A stretch of DNA of 9,722 nucleotides. Origin: CAYVZZ01 sp964456185 (GTDB lineage: Bacteria; Pseudomonadota; Gammaproteobacteria; Pseudomonadales; Alcanivoracaceae). The notes below the pieces were generated by a model. The model saw nothing but the letters and a program-made list of their open reading frames with translations, had not been told where the DNA came from and searched no databases. A program made the translations under genes and the position numbers. Positions 1-7,751 of the stretch are shown piece after piece. Numbering within the stretch: the first letter of the stretch is position 1; the number at the start of each line of letters is the position of its first letter. The stretch is taken from NCBI GenBank assembly GCA_964456185.1, contig CAYVZZ010000087.1, forward strand, positions 1-9,722. Direction: 5' to 3'.

Positions 1-204
1 GTAGAAGTGGACACTGGCGCACGTAATGTGGACCACATTTTGAATGGCACCCTACTGCCCGAAGTAGCCGACAGCGTGTTGGCGCAAATGGCCGAAGGCA
101 AGGCCATCAAGCAAATCAAGGTAGGCGCCAACAAGAAGGGCGAATTCACCTACAAAATCAAACAAGACGACACAACAAACAGCAAAAAACAAAACGCGGC
201 CTGA
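1..204 (+). CDS. tssH: T6SS sheath-disassembly ATPase ClpV (TssH), C-terminal 67 residues only
   Basis: This reading frame is open from the first base of the window and ends at TGA 202-204, so only the C-terminus is present. ClpV is a cytoplasmic AAA+ ATPase of the ClpB class that extracts and recycles contracted TssB/TssC sheath. The visible part begins with VEVDTGARNVDHILNGTLLP. TGAR fits the sensor-2 arginine motif of the second AAA+ module, and the following NVDHILN...LLPEVADSVL and final GEFTYKI match the ClpV C-terminal small domain. A hydrophilic tail rich in Lys, Gln and Asn follows. The gene is cut by the window edge, not visibly broken. Only 27 bases separate it from vgrG, so the two are probably cotranscribed. 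The family call is confident although the fragment is short. Confidence 0.88.
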   Translation, partial: VEVDTGARNVDHILNGTLLPEVADSVLAQMAEGKAIKQIKVGANKKGEFTYKIKQDDTTNSKKQNAA

Positions 205-217
205 AAGTACGGCCAGT

Positions 218-224
218 AGAAGGA
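218..224 (+). promoter_or_regulatory. Shine-Dalgarno sequence of vgrG
   Basis: AGAAGGA lies seven bases before the ATG at 232 and fixes the vgrG start. The 205-231 gap is too short to hold an obvious promoter as well. Confidence 0.7.
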
Positions 225-231
225 CGACAGC

Positions 232-3024
232 ATGGAAGTGACAGACATACTCGCATCACTCTGGGGCGCACCGACACAAAACAACCGTGTATTGCGATTG
301 CACACCACCTTGCCGGGCACCAGCCTGGTGGCCGAACAGGTGGATGGCATCGAACGGGTCGATGGCGGCGGTTACCGTTTTCGGCTCACCGCCTTGTCAC
401 CCAGCGCGCATCTGTCACTGGAAAAACTACTTGGCGCACCGATTTTGTTCGAGCTGCAAACCGCCGAATCGCGCCATATGTTACGCCCCTTCCACGGCCA
501 CGCTATTGCCGTTGAACACCTCGGCAGCAACGGCGGCATGGCACGCTATCGTTTCACCATCGAGCCGTGGCTATCCTTCCTCAATTACCGCAAAGACAGC
601 TTCGCCTTCCACGACCTCACCGTGGTAGAAATTGTCGAGCAAATCTTCACCCACTACGCCAAAGGCGTGGTGGCACCGGCCTGGCGTTGGGGGCTGGCCG
701 ACCCCAGCATTTACCTCAAGCGCAGCCTCACCAGCCAATACAACGAAACCGATTTCGCCTTTGTGGAGCGCCTGTTGGCCGAAGAGGGCATCTTCTATTG
801 GTTTGAACACGCAGGCGACACCCAAAGCCCCACCTTAGGGCAACACGTCATGGTGCTGGCCGACTCCAACGCGGCCTTCAAGCCGGATAACGCCGCCAAC
901 CTTCGCTTTCACCGTGGCGATGCCACCGAGCAAGACGACACCATTCAGCAGTGGCAGCCCATCCGCCGTTGGCAAACCGGGCAGGTGCAACGCGCCAGTT
1001 GGGATTACCGCACCTTGTCTACCCGTCCGGCGTTTGCCAGCGTCTCTCAACAAGGGAATGGCACCCCCACCGTAGACGACGACACCGCCGGTCCCTATGC
1101 CTGGGCCAACCGTCAGCAGGGCGATTACCGCGCCCGCCAACAACTGGATGCCCTGCACGTGCGCACCGCCCAGGTAGAAGGCGCCGGTGGTGTGCGCACC
1201 TTGGCACCGGGGCAAAGCATTTTGCTCACCGGCCACGCCACGCAAACGGCAAGCCCGCAGGCCATCTTGCAAGTGCATCACAATGCCCGCAACAATCTTG
1301 ATGCCGAAGTGCACGGCAAAATCGAAGAGCTATTGGGCAGTGCTTTTGAAGCCCTTTTTGGTGACGACGAAGCAAGCGACGCCGCGCTTTCCTCTACAAC
1401 AGGCAAGCGCCAAGTCGGTGATGCCGATCAATATCACAACCAATTTTTGGCCTTGCCCGTTAGCCAAGCCTATCGCCCGCACACCGCCGACGGCCACGGC
1501 CTGCGCCGCCAGCCCAAGCCCACGGTGATTGGCGCACAAAGTGCCATTGTGACAGGCAACGGTGGCCCCATTCACACCGACCGCGACCAGCGCGTGATCG
1601 TGCAACATCACTGGCAACGCGGCAGCCAATCGGCCAGCCGCCTCGATCACCCGCGCCAAGGCAATGCTCCGGCAGATGACAGCTCAGGCACTTGGGCGCG
1701 TGTCGCCACGCCCGTGGCCGGGGCCAACTGGGGCAGCATCTACACCCCGCGCGTGGGGCAAGAGGTCTGGCTGGATTACCTCGAAGGCGACATCGACCGC
1801 CCGGTGATTGTTGCCAGCCTCTACAACGGCCAAGGCAACGCCGATGCCCCCTACAACAAAATGGCCGGCGGCCCCTCACGCGCCACCGGCAATGCCCCCG
1901 CTTGGTTCACCGGCAATGGTCATGCCGGCGTGCTGTCCGGCATTAAAACCCAAGACCTTAATACCAGTGGCAACGGAACAGGCGGCTATCGCCAACTGCA
2001 ATTTGACGACACCCCCAACCAAGGCCGCGCCCAGCTTTACACCACCGACTATCACACCGGCCTCACCCTTGGCCATGTGAAATACCTGGAAGGCAACCAA
2101 CGCCAAGCCGACTTGGGCTATGGCGCATCACTCGCCACCGATGCCCAAGGTGCCATCCGCGCCGGTAAAGGGCTGCTGGTCACCACCAGTGACAGCCAGC
2201 TACAAATGGATGCCGACACCGCCACCCAAGTGCTGCAATACAACAGCAGCCTCATGGAAGGCCTGGCCGATGTCGCCAACAAACAAAACGCCGGCCTCGA
2301 AGGCGAACCCGCCGCCAACGACCTGCCCGCCATTAAAGCCAGCACCAGTCTACAAAAAGACCTGCAACACACCGCAGACGGCACCCCCAGCCTGCCCAAC
2401 ATCGGCGGCGGCGAAGGCACCGTTATCGCCTGGACACAACCGCACCTGGTCATCCACGGCGACGAAGGCCTTATCACCGTCACCCCCAAATCCCACATTT
2501 GGAACAGCGGCCAAAGCCTCGCCATCAGCGCAGGTCTTGACGTCAACCTCGCCGCCCAAGGCGAATTCAGCGCCATCGCCGCCGACGGCATTGCGCTTTA
2601 CACCCAAGGCAGCAAGCCAAACGGCTCACGCGCCGTCACCACCACCGGCCTCAGCCTACACGCCGCCACGGGTAATGCCCGCGTGCAAGCCCAAAGCGAC
2701 GCCATCCACCTCGCCGCCAACAAAGCCGTGAACATCGCCAGCGCCAAAGGCGCCGCCAACCTCACCGCCAAAAGCAAAATCCAACTCGCCGCCGGCGGTG
2801 GCGGCATCCTCATCGAAGGCGGCAACATCACCATCACCGCCCCCGGCAACGCCGACTTCAAAGCTGCCAAACGCAGCCTCGCCGCCGGTGGTGGCGGAGG
2901 CGCCAGCTTGAGTGTGGGGTCGGGTAGTGTGGAGCAAGAAGCGTTTGAGCGTAAGCCTAGTTTGTGTGAGATGAAGACCCGCAGCGCGGAAGCCGAAGGC
3001 GCTGGATTAGTGGAAGGGCAGTAA
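232..3024 (+). CDS. vgrG: T6SS spike protein VgrG (TssI) with DUF2345 C-terminal extension
   Basis: VgrG forms the trimeric spike at the tip of the T6SS tail and carries effectors. The 930 residues show the usual order. A gp27-like base covers about residues 10-390, including the family signature around 165-193 (QYNETDFAFVERLL then EEGIFYWFEH). A gp5-like OB domain covers about 450-545 with GSIYTPRVGQEVWLDYLEGD, then IDRPVIVASLYNG. A T6SS_Vgr region follows at about 580-690 (YRQLQFDDTPNQGRAQL, later IRAGKGLLVTTSD). A DUF2345-type repetitive beta region runs from about 700 to 885, then a glycine-rich linker and a 28-residue tail with PSLCEMKTR. There is no appended toxin domain, so it acts as carrier rather than as an evolved VgrG. 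The ATG at 232 has a good Shine-Dalgarno. The stop is three bases before the adaptor ATG. Codons from the middle of residue 520 through Q902 belong to a perfect repeat found again downstream. Confidence 0.96.
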   Translation: MEVTDILASLWGAPTQNNRVLRLHTTLPGTSLVAEQVDGIERVDGGGYRFRLTALSPSAHLSLEKLLGAPILFELQTAESRHMLRPFHGHAIAVEHLGSNGGMARYRFTIEPWLSFLNYRKDSFAFHDLTVVEIVEQIFTHYAKGVVAPAWRWGLADPSIYLKRSLTSQYNETDFAFVERLLAEEGIFYWFEHAGDTQSPTLGQHVMVLADSNAAFKPDNAANLRFHRGDATEQDDTIQQWQPIRRWQTGQVQRASWDYRTLSTRPAFASVSQQGNGTPTVDDDTAGPYAWANRQQGDYRARQQLDALHVRTAQVEGAGGVRTLAPGQSILLTGHATQTASPQAILQVHHNARNNLDAEVHGKIEELLGSAFEALFGDDEASDAALSSTTGKRQVGDADQYHNQFLALPVSQAYRPHTADGHGLRRQPKPTVIGAQSAIVTGNGGPIHTDRDQRVIVQHHWQRGSQSASRLDHPRQGNAPADDSSGTWARVATPVAGANWGSIYTPRVGQEVWLDYLEGDIDRPVIVASLYNGQGNADAPYNKMAGGPSRATGNAPAWFTGNGHAGVLSGIKTQDLNTSGNGTGGYRQLQFDDTPNQGRAQLYTTDYHTGLTLGHVKYLEGNQRQADLGYGASLATDAQGAIRAGKGLLVTTSDSQLQMDADTATQVLQYNSSLMEGLADVANKQNAGLEGEPAANDLPAIKASTSLQKDLQHTADGTPSLPNIGGGEGTVIAWTQPHLVIHGDEGLITVTPKSHIWNSGQSLAISAGLDVNLAAQGEFSAIAADGIALYTQGSKPNGSRAVTTTGLSLHAATGNARVQAQSDAIHLAANKAVNIASAKGAANLTAKSKIQLAAGGGGILIEGGNITITAPGNADFKAAKRSLAAGGGGGASLSVGSGSVEQEAFERKPSLCEMKTRSAEAEGAGLVEGQ
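1790..2936 (+). repeat. Direct repeat copy 1: vgrG 3' segment (1,147 bp)
   Basis: This segment recurs at 7752-8898 with a constant offset of 5,962 bases. I saw no mismatch by eye, and translations in other frames of both strands also agree, which implies identity at the DNA level including silent positions. The left limit is base 1790, in the second position of the Asp codon of GDIDRPV; 1789 (g) differs from 7751 (a). The right limit is 2936; base 2937 (a) differs from 8899 (g), and similarity then decays through the last vgrG codons. It spans the end of the gp5 domain, the T6SS_Vgr region, DUF2345 and the glycine-rich linker. Confidence 0.97.
3012..3017 (+). promoter_or_regulatory. Shine-Dalgarno sequence of the first DUF4123 adaptor
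   Basis: GGAAGG lies inside the last vgrG codons, ten bases before the ATG at 3028. Adaptor translation is probably coupled to vgrG termination at 3022-3024. Confidence 0.55.
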
Positions 3025-3027
3025 TCC

Positions 3028-3891
3028 ATGACCCCATTGGATCATCGCTTTTTATTAAAGCACCAATTTGCTTTGATCAATCCACTTCAGGTGGACGAGA
3101 GTGCTTGGCGGGATTTGCCTGTTGAGCCGGTAGTGCCAGAAGCATTTGTTTCACAACCTGATTTAATGCCGCTGCTACTGGATTTTAGCCAGCTTTCCCA
3201 AACCGAGTTGGTTGGCTTAATCCAACGGGCGGAAGATTGGTTGAAAGAAGAAGGTGTTTCGTGGTTTTCGGCATTACTGAAAAGTGATGCCACTGCTGAG
3301 CGACTTCAGAAGCATCTAAAGAAGTGCCTCGCGTTGCCACGCAAGGACGAAAAACACGATCTGCTTCGGTTTTATGACCCTCGCGTGTTTCGGCATTTTG
3401 ACTGGCTGCTAACCCCCGTTCAGCGTGACGCCTTATTGGGGCCGATTACCCGCTGGAGTTGGAGCCTGGACGGTACTCATTGGCAGAGCTTGCAACGTCA
3501 ATCGGACAAGCCAGCCCTGTTTCGTATCACGCCCCAGCAAAAACAGGAGCTTGCCAACTTGGGGGAATTGAATGCTTGCCTGAGCGAATGGGCAAAACAA
3601 CAACCCGACAAGCAGAAAGGTTCAAAGCAGATACAACAGGCACAAGAATTACTCGCCGAAGCGGCAAATGCCCAATTGCAAAGCCGCGAAGACTGCTTGC
3701 TTTACGCCCTACAAGCACTCTGCTTTCACCCAAAAATTCATCAGCACCCCAAGATGCAAGCATTGCTTGAGCAGCAACAAGCATCATCAAAAAGTTATGC
3801 CTTCATCTGCAAGCACTTAACCGATGAAGACTTGCAAACCTTTGCCAAAGACCTCATCCAAGGAACAAGGAGACACCATGAGCCAGCATAA
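3028..3891 (+). CDS. DUF4123 effector-loading adaptor (Tap/TEC, VasW-like)
   Basis: DUF4123 proteins are cytoplasmic chaperones that bind a particular effector and deliver it to the VgrG tip; they are not secreted toxins. The 287-residue protein shows the family pattern: FALINPLQVDESAW near residues 14-27, an acidic Leu-rich stretch with LMPLLLDFSQL at 46-56, WFSALL at 79-84 and the hallmark LRFYDPRVF at 113-121, followed by a Trp-rich segment (RWSWSLDGTHW, 142-152). The C-terminal half is Gln/Lys-rich and helical in character and probably contacts the effector. The ATG follows the vgrG stop by three bases, and the 3' end overlaps the effector start by 14 bases, which fits a coupled vgrG-adaptor-effector operon. 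Base composition is visibly less GC-rich than in vgrG. A divergent homologue starts at 8989. In V. cholerae the equivalent adaptor is VasW. Confidence 0.9.
   Translation: MTPLDHRFLLKHQFALINPLQVDESAWRDLPVEPVVPEAFVSQPDLMPLLLDFSQLSQTELVGLIQRAEDWLKEEGVSWFSALLKSDATAERLQKHLKKCLALPRKDEKHDLLRFYDPRVFRHFDWLLTPVQRDALLGPITRWSWSLDGTHWQSLQRQSDKPALFRITPQQKQELANLGELNACLSEWAKQQPDKQKGSKQIQQAQELLAEAANAQLQSREDCLLYALQALCFHPKIHQHPKMQALLEQQQASSKSYAFICKHLTDEDLQTFAKDLIQGTRRHHEPA
3867..3872 (+). promoter_or_regulatory. Shine-Dalgarno sequence that fixes the effector start
   Basis: AAGGAG lies five bases before the ATG at 3878. The same frame has an earlier ATG at 3824, but that one has no comparable ribosome-binding site and would add 18 residues ahead of the conserved N-terminus. 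The start at 3878 is therefore preferred. Confidence 0.75.
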
Positions 3892-6838
3892 TCCAAAAAA
3901 AGGCTGCATTTACTGTGAGCGCCAAGTTGGCTTGCCTATTTTTCCCGTACGCTACGCTGTCGCACGTCAGGGGCTGGGAAATGCCCCCAAATGCTTCGCA
4001 CCATTTGACCCAACAGCTTGTGGCGGCGCGCAGAAGGCGAATTTGGAATTGCCTGTATCGACAGCCAACGACAACAAAGAGGCGCCGTTTACACGTGGTG
4101 GTTACTACACCAATCGGCTGTTGCGTGGCGGTTATCTTTACGCTTACGTGGAACACCTTGAGGAATGGCAAAGTTACTTTGTAATGGATGAAGGCGTGCT
4201 GTATCCCTTCAAGCGAGGCGATAAGCCGCCCAAGGGGAAACTACCCAACGTAAAAAGCTGCTCCGGTGAAGGCTGCAAGGAAACGCACCATTTGCACAAG
4301 TTCATTTATGTGCAAGACGCGGATAACGCCACCAATGTCTGGCTGGCTTTTTCGGATGCCCCATGGACTGAAGCCGTATGGAAACAATATGATTCAGCCG
4401 CGTTTCGGAAGAAACACATGCGGAAATTTGATGTGGCTAAATGGCGAAGCAACACTCAGCAGTCTCACGTTGATGGGTTGGATGCATTGGATAAGCGTGT
4501 GGCAGAATATGCCACCACAAGAAAAGCGCTGTATGATGAGACGGTCAAATACATCAACAAGCTCATGCCCAAAGGCTGGACCATAGATAAAATTCGTGGT
4601 GATGCAGCAGTCGCCCAAGATAACATCAAGGGCTACAGCAAAAAAGCGGAAGCGATGCTGCCAACGGTGCCAAAACTACTACAAAGTTTGGCCTGTAGTT
4701 TGGGCGAAAACTACGACGCACCGGCAAGCGCAGCATGGCAATTCTCAAGTGAACCCTTCTTCATTCAAGACTATTTAAATGAGGACTTCGTTGAGTTAGT
4801 CACGCGTAATGTTGTTCGTCTCAATAATGACCTTAAACCCGCCATGGTGGGCTTGGATGATCCGGCGGGTATCGCAATGGATTTGAATGGGTTGATGATC
4901 CAGCAAATAGCTGAAGTAACGTCTGACCCTGAGTATCACTGGAAACAGCAAACTGCCGCCCACATCAGCATGTTGCGTGATACGGTGAGGCAGTCTGGCA
5001 TTACCAAAGAATCTCATTCTCGTGCCGCTAAGAAATTTAACGAATTCTATGGTGGGAAAGATGTCATTGGTGCACCTATAGGAATTACTAATGTTCCGCA
5101 TGGTCCTATGGCAATGGTTCAAATGCTGCCCGCCAGTGTGCAGAAAGATTACCAGCCCCTAATGGATTCCTATTGGAGTGAAATCGCCAAGGCTAGCGAA
5201 CTCAGCCCCAGTGAAGCCAAACAAGCTGCAGACGATGCCTGGTCTGATTACACCAACAGATACAGCCAGACCAAGCTGAATGATTTTCTGGGGTATCAAA
5301 AAGAAGATGGCAGTTATGTTGAAGGCGATTCATCCAAACGATTTAAGAAACTAACGAAACCCCTTGCTGACCTCCTCGACAAGCCTTACGTTGCTTGGTT
5401 GGATAGCCAAGTACTGACAAATTACTTTGTCAATAATTTTGATTCAAAGCACGTCGAAAGCGGCATGGGCTATGCGTTGTTGTCACACTTATTAGTTAAT
5501 GAAGCCTGCGGCCGTTCAAGAGTGATGCAATTCGTGACGAAGTCGATTGCGGGCGACCCAACAGATAAAACACAATGGCCGTTACGCGCTTTGTTTGGTA
5601 ATCAGGATCAGCTGGTTCAGGCAACCCAGCAAGTGCTATCCGATGCGAAAAGTTACGATGCGGGTTCGACCCAGTTGGCTAAAGGCATAGAAAAATTGGG
5701 CACTACGCAGCGCTGTAAAGCAATGACGGAGCAGATTGCCTCTTATCTGCATCAGATTAGTGGCGCAGTCATTTTTCAATTAACCAAGCAACCGCCGCAA
5801 AGCTGGACAGAAAAAGACAAATCCCTCGTGCTTTTGACTGGTGCCATAGCAAAAGGTGAAAACCCCGATTTAAAACTGGTGACCGTAAAAGGTCATTGGA
5901 GTGCCAAGCAGGCAGCCTACACCTTGGCTCACGGGTTGGATGCCTCGGCATCGCAGCAGAGCGGGTTATTAAATAATCCGGAAATCCGCAAAGCAATAGA
6001 GAAAGCGAATAAACAAGCAGCAAAAGATTTCGCCTTTCAAGGCATTTTGTTAGTGGGTCAAGGAGTTGGACTAGCCGGTGCAATAAAAGCGACTGGGCTA
6101 GATAAGGCTTTTCAGCATGCAAAAGTAACGGGCTTCCAGGAGGCAATGGAAGACAGTATTGGTAAAATAAAAGTGTCGTCGGTGCGCGGGGCGGCCGTTG
6201 GTGGTATTTTTTCAGCCATTAGCCTCGTATATAGCTGTGAGCAACTGGCGAATGCGCCTGCAAAAGCAACAGGCTATGCCCGTGCCAACTTTGCATCCGG
6301 TTTGGCAAGCATGCTGGGAAGCATCAGTGAGGGTGTTGGCAAGGCAGCTCGTATAGCGGCTGGACGTATGGAGGGAACAACCTTTCGTGCTTTGCTCACT
6401 AACAGCGCACGTGGTGTGAAGTATTTTGATATGTTGGAGTTGGGTGGTCGTGCTTTGGGAGCGCTTGGTGGGGTTGTTGCAGGCTGGCTGCTTGTTTCAC
6501 AGGGTCTTTCTGAACTTGGAGATAATTTGAACCTCGGCGCATTGCACATTGTTGAGGGTGGAGCTTTGATGATTTCGGCTCTTGTTTTGTTATTTTCAAC
6601 TACTGGCGTAGGCATAATAATAGGATTAGTAATTGCGTTGGTGGTTGCGATTATTCAGTTCATTACCAACCTGCTTGAGAGTGATGAATTACAAATCTGG
6701 CTTAACCGCTCTCACTATTTTGGTGCTCAAAAGGTACTGGCCTGGTGGCACTTCCAGTCGGATGAAGACCATACCCCTTATGCCTCTGCGGTCGAACAGC
6801 GCAAAGCACTAATCAATAAAGTATTACAAGGAGCTTAA
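3878..6838 (+). CDS. VasX/BTH_I2691-like T6SS effector with MIX motif, probable pore-former
   Basis: The 986-residue protein looks like a VgrG-delivered antibacterial or anti-membrane toxin. Its N-terminus has a C-x-x-C pair (C10, C13) followed by GLPIFPVRYAVA (18-29), typical of the VasX N-terminal region and the BTH_I2691 effector family. LRGGYLYAY at 82-90 fits the MIX marker hRxGhhYhh, followed by EWQSYFVMDEGVLYPF as in MIX effectors. The middle, about 200-715, is hydrophilic and I recognise no enzyme motif there. Hydrophobic stretches lie at about 718-740, 772-787, 859-877 and 894-933; the last looks like a helical hairpin with a turn near STTG (907-910). This layout matches VasX (about 1,085 residues), which disrupts membranes, so pore formation is inferred from architecture. 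The start overlaps the adaptor by 14 bases, and the stop is one base before the immunity gene. A non-pore activity in the middle region cannot be excluded. Confidence 0.87.
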   Translation: MSQHNPKKGCIYCERQVGLPIFPVRYAVARQGLGNAPKCFAPFDPTACGGAQKANLELPVSTANDNKEAPFTRGGYYTNRLLRGGYLYAYVEHLEEWQSYFVMDEGVLYPFKRGDKPPKGKLPNVKSCSGEGCKETHHLHKFIYVQDADNATNVWLAFSDAPWTEAVWKQYDSAAFRKKHMRKFDVAKWRSNTQQSHVDGLDALDKRVAEYATTRKALYDETVKYINKLMPKGWTIDKIRGDAAVAQDNIKGYSKKAEAMLPTVPKLLQSLACSLGENYDAPASAAWQFSSEPFFIQDYLNEDFVELVTRNVVRLNNDLKPAMVGLDDPAGIAMDLNGLMIQQIAEVTSDPEYHWKQQTAAHISMLRDTVRQSGITKESHSRAAKKFNEFYGGKDVIGAPIGITNVPHGPMAMVQMLPASVQKDYQPLMDSYWSEIAKASELSPSEAKQAADDAWSDYTNRYSQTKLNDFLGYQKEDGSYVEGDSSKRFKKLTKPLADLLDKPYVAWLDSQVLTNYFVNNFDSKHVESGMGYALLSHLLVNEACGRSRVMQFVTKSIAGDPTDKTQWPLRALFGNQDQLVQATQQVLSDAKSYDAGSTQLAKGIEKLGTTQRCKAMTEQIASYLHQISGAVIFQLTKQPPQSWTEKDKSLVLLTGAIAKGENPDLKLVTVKGHWSAKQAAYTLAHGLDASASQQSGLLNNPEIRKAIEKANKQAAKDFAFQGILLVGQGVGLAGAIKATGLDKAFQHAKVTGFQEAMEDSIGKIKVSSVRGAAVGGIFSAISLVYSCEQLANAPAKATGYARANFASGLASMLGSISEGVGKAARIAAGRMEGTTFRALLTNSARGVKYFDMLELGGRALGALGGVVAGWLLVSQGLSELGDNLNLGALHIVEGGALMISALVLLFSTTGVGIIIGLVIALVVAIIQFITNLLESDELQIWLNRSHYFGAQKVLAWWHFQSDEDHTPYASAVEQRKALINKVLQGA
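6828..6833 (+). promoter_or_regulatory. Shine-Dalgarno sequence of the immunity gene
   Basis: AAGGAG lies within the last effector codons, six bases before the ATG at 6840. It ties immunity translation to effector translation. Confidence 0.6.
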
Positions 6839-6839
6839 G

Positions 6840-7748
6840 ATGCGCACCGGTTGGTGGTGGAAGTATAAGGTGGATAGACCACTTTATCCTCGTGAACAGG
6901 ATAATGTTTTACCCAAGAAAGAGCCACTAAATAAAAAGATTAAGCCTGAGCAAATGGGCTCGATCATACGCCTGAATTCAACCTATATTGATGTTGTTGA
7001 TTCGCACTTCAGACAGCGTGGGATGTTTTACACCACATGCGGCTCGCTCTTTATGGTGTTGTTTATAGTTATGTCTCTCATGGTGATTGGAGCGAGTTTT
7101 AAGTATCACGCATGGGTGCTTATAATTCCTATCGCGATGTTCTTTTCTGCTATGATTTGGTTATACTTAACATATTTAAGAAAAGACTATTTCACTTACA
7201 CCCACTACCCAATTCGTTTTAATCGCAAGAACAGAAAAGTATACGTCTTCCAGCATAATGGCCCCGGCGGTGTACTCATTGCCTCATGGGATGAAGTTCT
7301 GTTTTATCTGGGGCGTGATACCGTGGACGTTTTTCTCTGCAATATGCGCGGTGCCCTTATGGAAGATAACATCATTCGTACAGTATTCTCATTTGGACAT
7401 GATTTGGATGATGGGCCACGCATACGCCAAGTATGGGAATTTATCCGTCGCTACATGGAAGAAGGGCCTGAGGCGGTAGAGTGTAATTCAACAGGGAGGT
7501 GCCTTCAGCAGTCAGTAAGGCGCACTTGGAAAAATTATGTGATTGAGGCAGGTACCTATTGCCAGGTCAAGAGCCGAGCAGCCTATTACCTAGCTGCACC
7601 GATTTATCTTACCTTTGCAGCTTGTCGTTGGCTGGTTTTTAAAACCTGCAAAGACCCCATTTTCCCGTCTGAAGTAGAAGCCGAGTGTCGCATTGATCAC
7701 AACGATCCGAACGTGTGGAAGGTTCCACGTTATACCGGGCAGTATTAA
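6840..7748 (+). CDS. Probable cognate immunity protein, membrane-anchored (DUF6708-like)
   Basis: The 302-residue protein probably neutralises the preceding effector in the inner membrane, as TsiV2 does for VasX. The role rests on position: its ATG begins one base after the effector stop, with a strong Shine-Dalgarno inside the effector gene. There is no cleavable signal peptide. Two adjacent membrane helices lie at about residues 62-86 and 91-113, and a third hydrophobic stretch at about 247-267. Between them is a soluble region with HYPIRFNRKNRKVYVF (122-137) and an IASWDEVLF strand-turn pattern, resembling the DUF6708 family found beside VasX-like effectors; I give that family name with moderate confidence. 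The gene is distinctly AT-richer than vgrG, as is common for recently exchanged immunity genes. Its stop at 7746-7748 lies three bases before the vgrG-derived repeat, so the cassette ends almost exactly at the immunity stop codon. Confidence 0.75.
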   Translation: MRTGWWWKYKVDRPLYPREQDNVLPKKEPLNKKIKPEQMGSIIRLNSTYIDVVDSHFRQRGMFYTTCGSLFMVLFIVMSLMVIGASFKYHAWVLIIPIAMFFSAMIWLYLTYLRKDYFTYTHYPIRFNRKNRKVYVFQHNGPGGVLIASWDEVLFYLGRDTVDVFLCNMRGALMEDNIIRTVFSFGHDLDDGPRIRQVWEFIRRYMEEGPEAVECNSTGRCLQQSVRRTWKNYVIEAGTYCQVKSRAAYYLAAPIYLTFAACRWLVFKTCKDPIFPSEVEAECRIDHNDPNVWKVPRYTGQY

Positions 7749-7751
7749 CCA

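Noticed and set aside
1330..1879. Long antisense open frames within vgrG, such as 1330-1659 and 1460-1879
   Set aside because: They mirror GC-rich codon bias on the opposite strand, have low-complexity Arg/Gly/Ala sequences and overlap clear VgrG domains.
2118..2731. Overlapping frames on both strands at 2118-2591 and 2120-2731, repeated identically at 8080-8553 and 8082-8693
   Set aside because: Their identity in both copies only reflects the DNA repeat. The products are Pro/Ser/Thr/Ala-rich shadows of vgrG.
2881..2930. Glycine-rich tract near the vgrG end as a tandem repeat or slippage site
   Set aside because: It is an irregular GGN run encoding a linker, has the same length in both copies and shows no sign of expansion.
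3824..3877. Upstream ATG that would extend the effector by 18 residues
   Set aside because: It has no Shine-Dalgarno comparable to AAGGAG at 3867-3872, and the extra residues precede the conserved N-terminus.
7715..7751. GTG start that would give a 423-residue protein covering the vgrG fragment
   Set aside because: No ribosome-binding site precedes it, and the first 12 residues are an out-of-frame reading of the immunity gene. The open frame before the junction is incidental.
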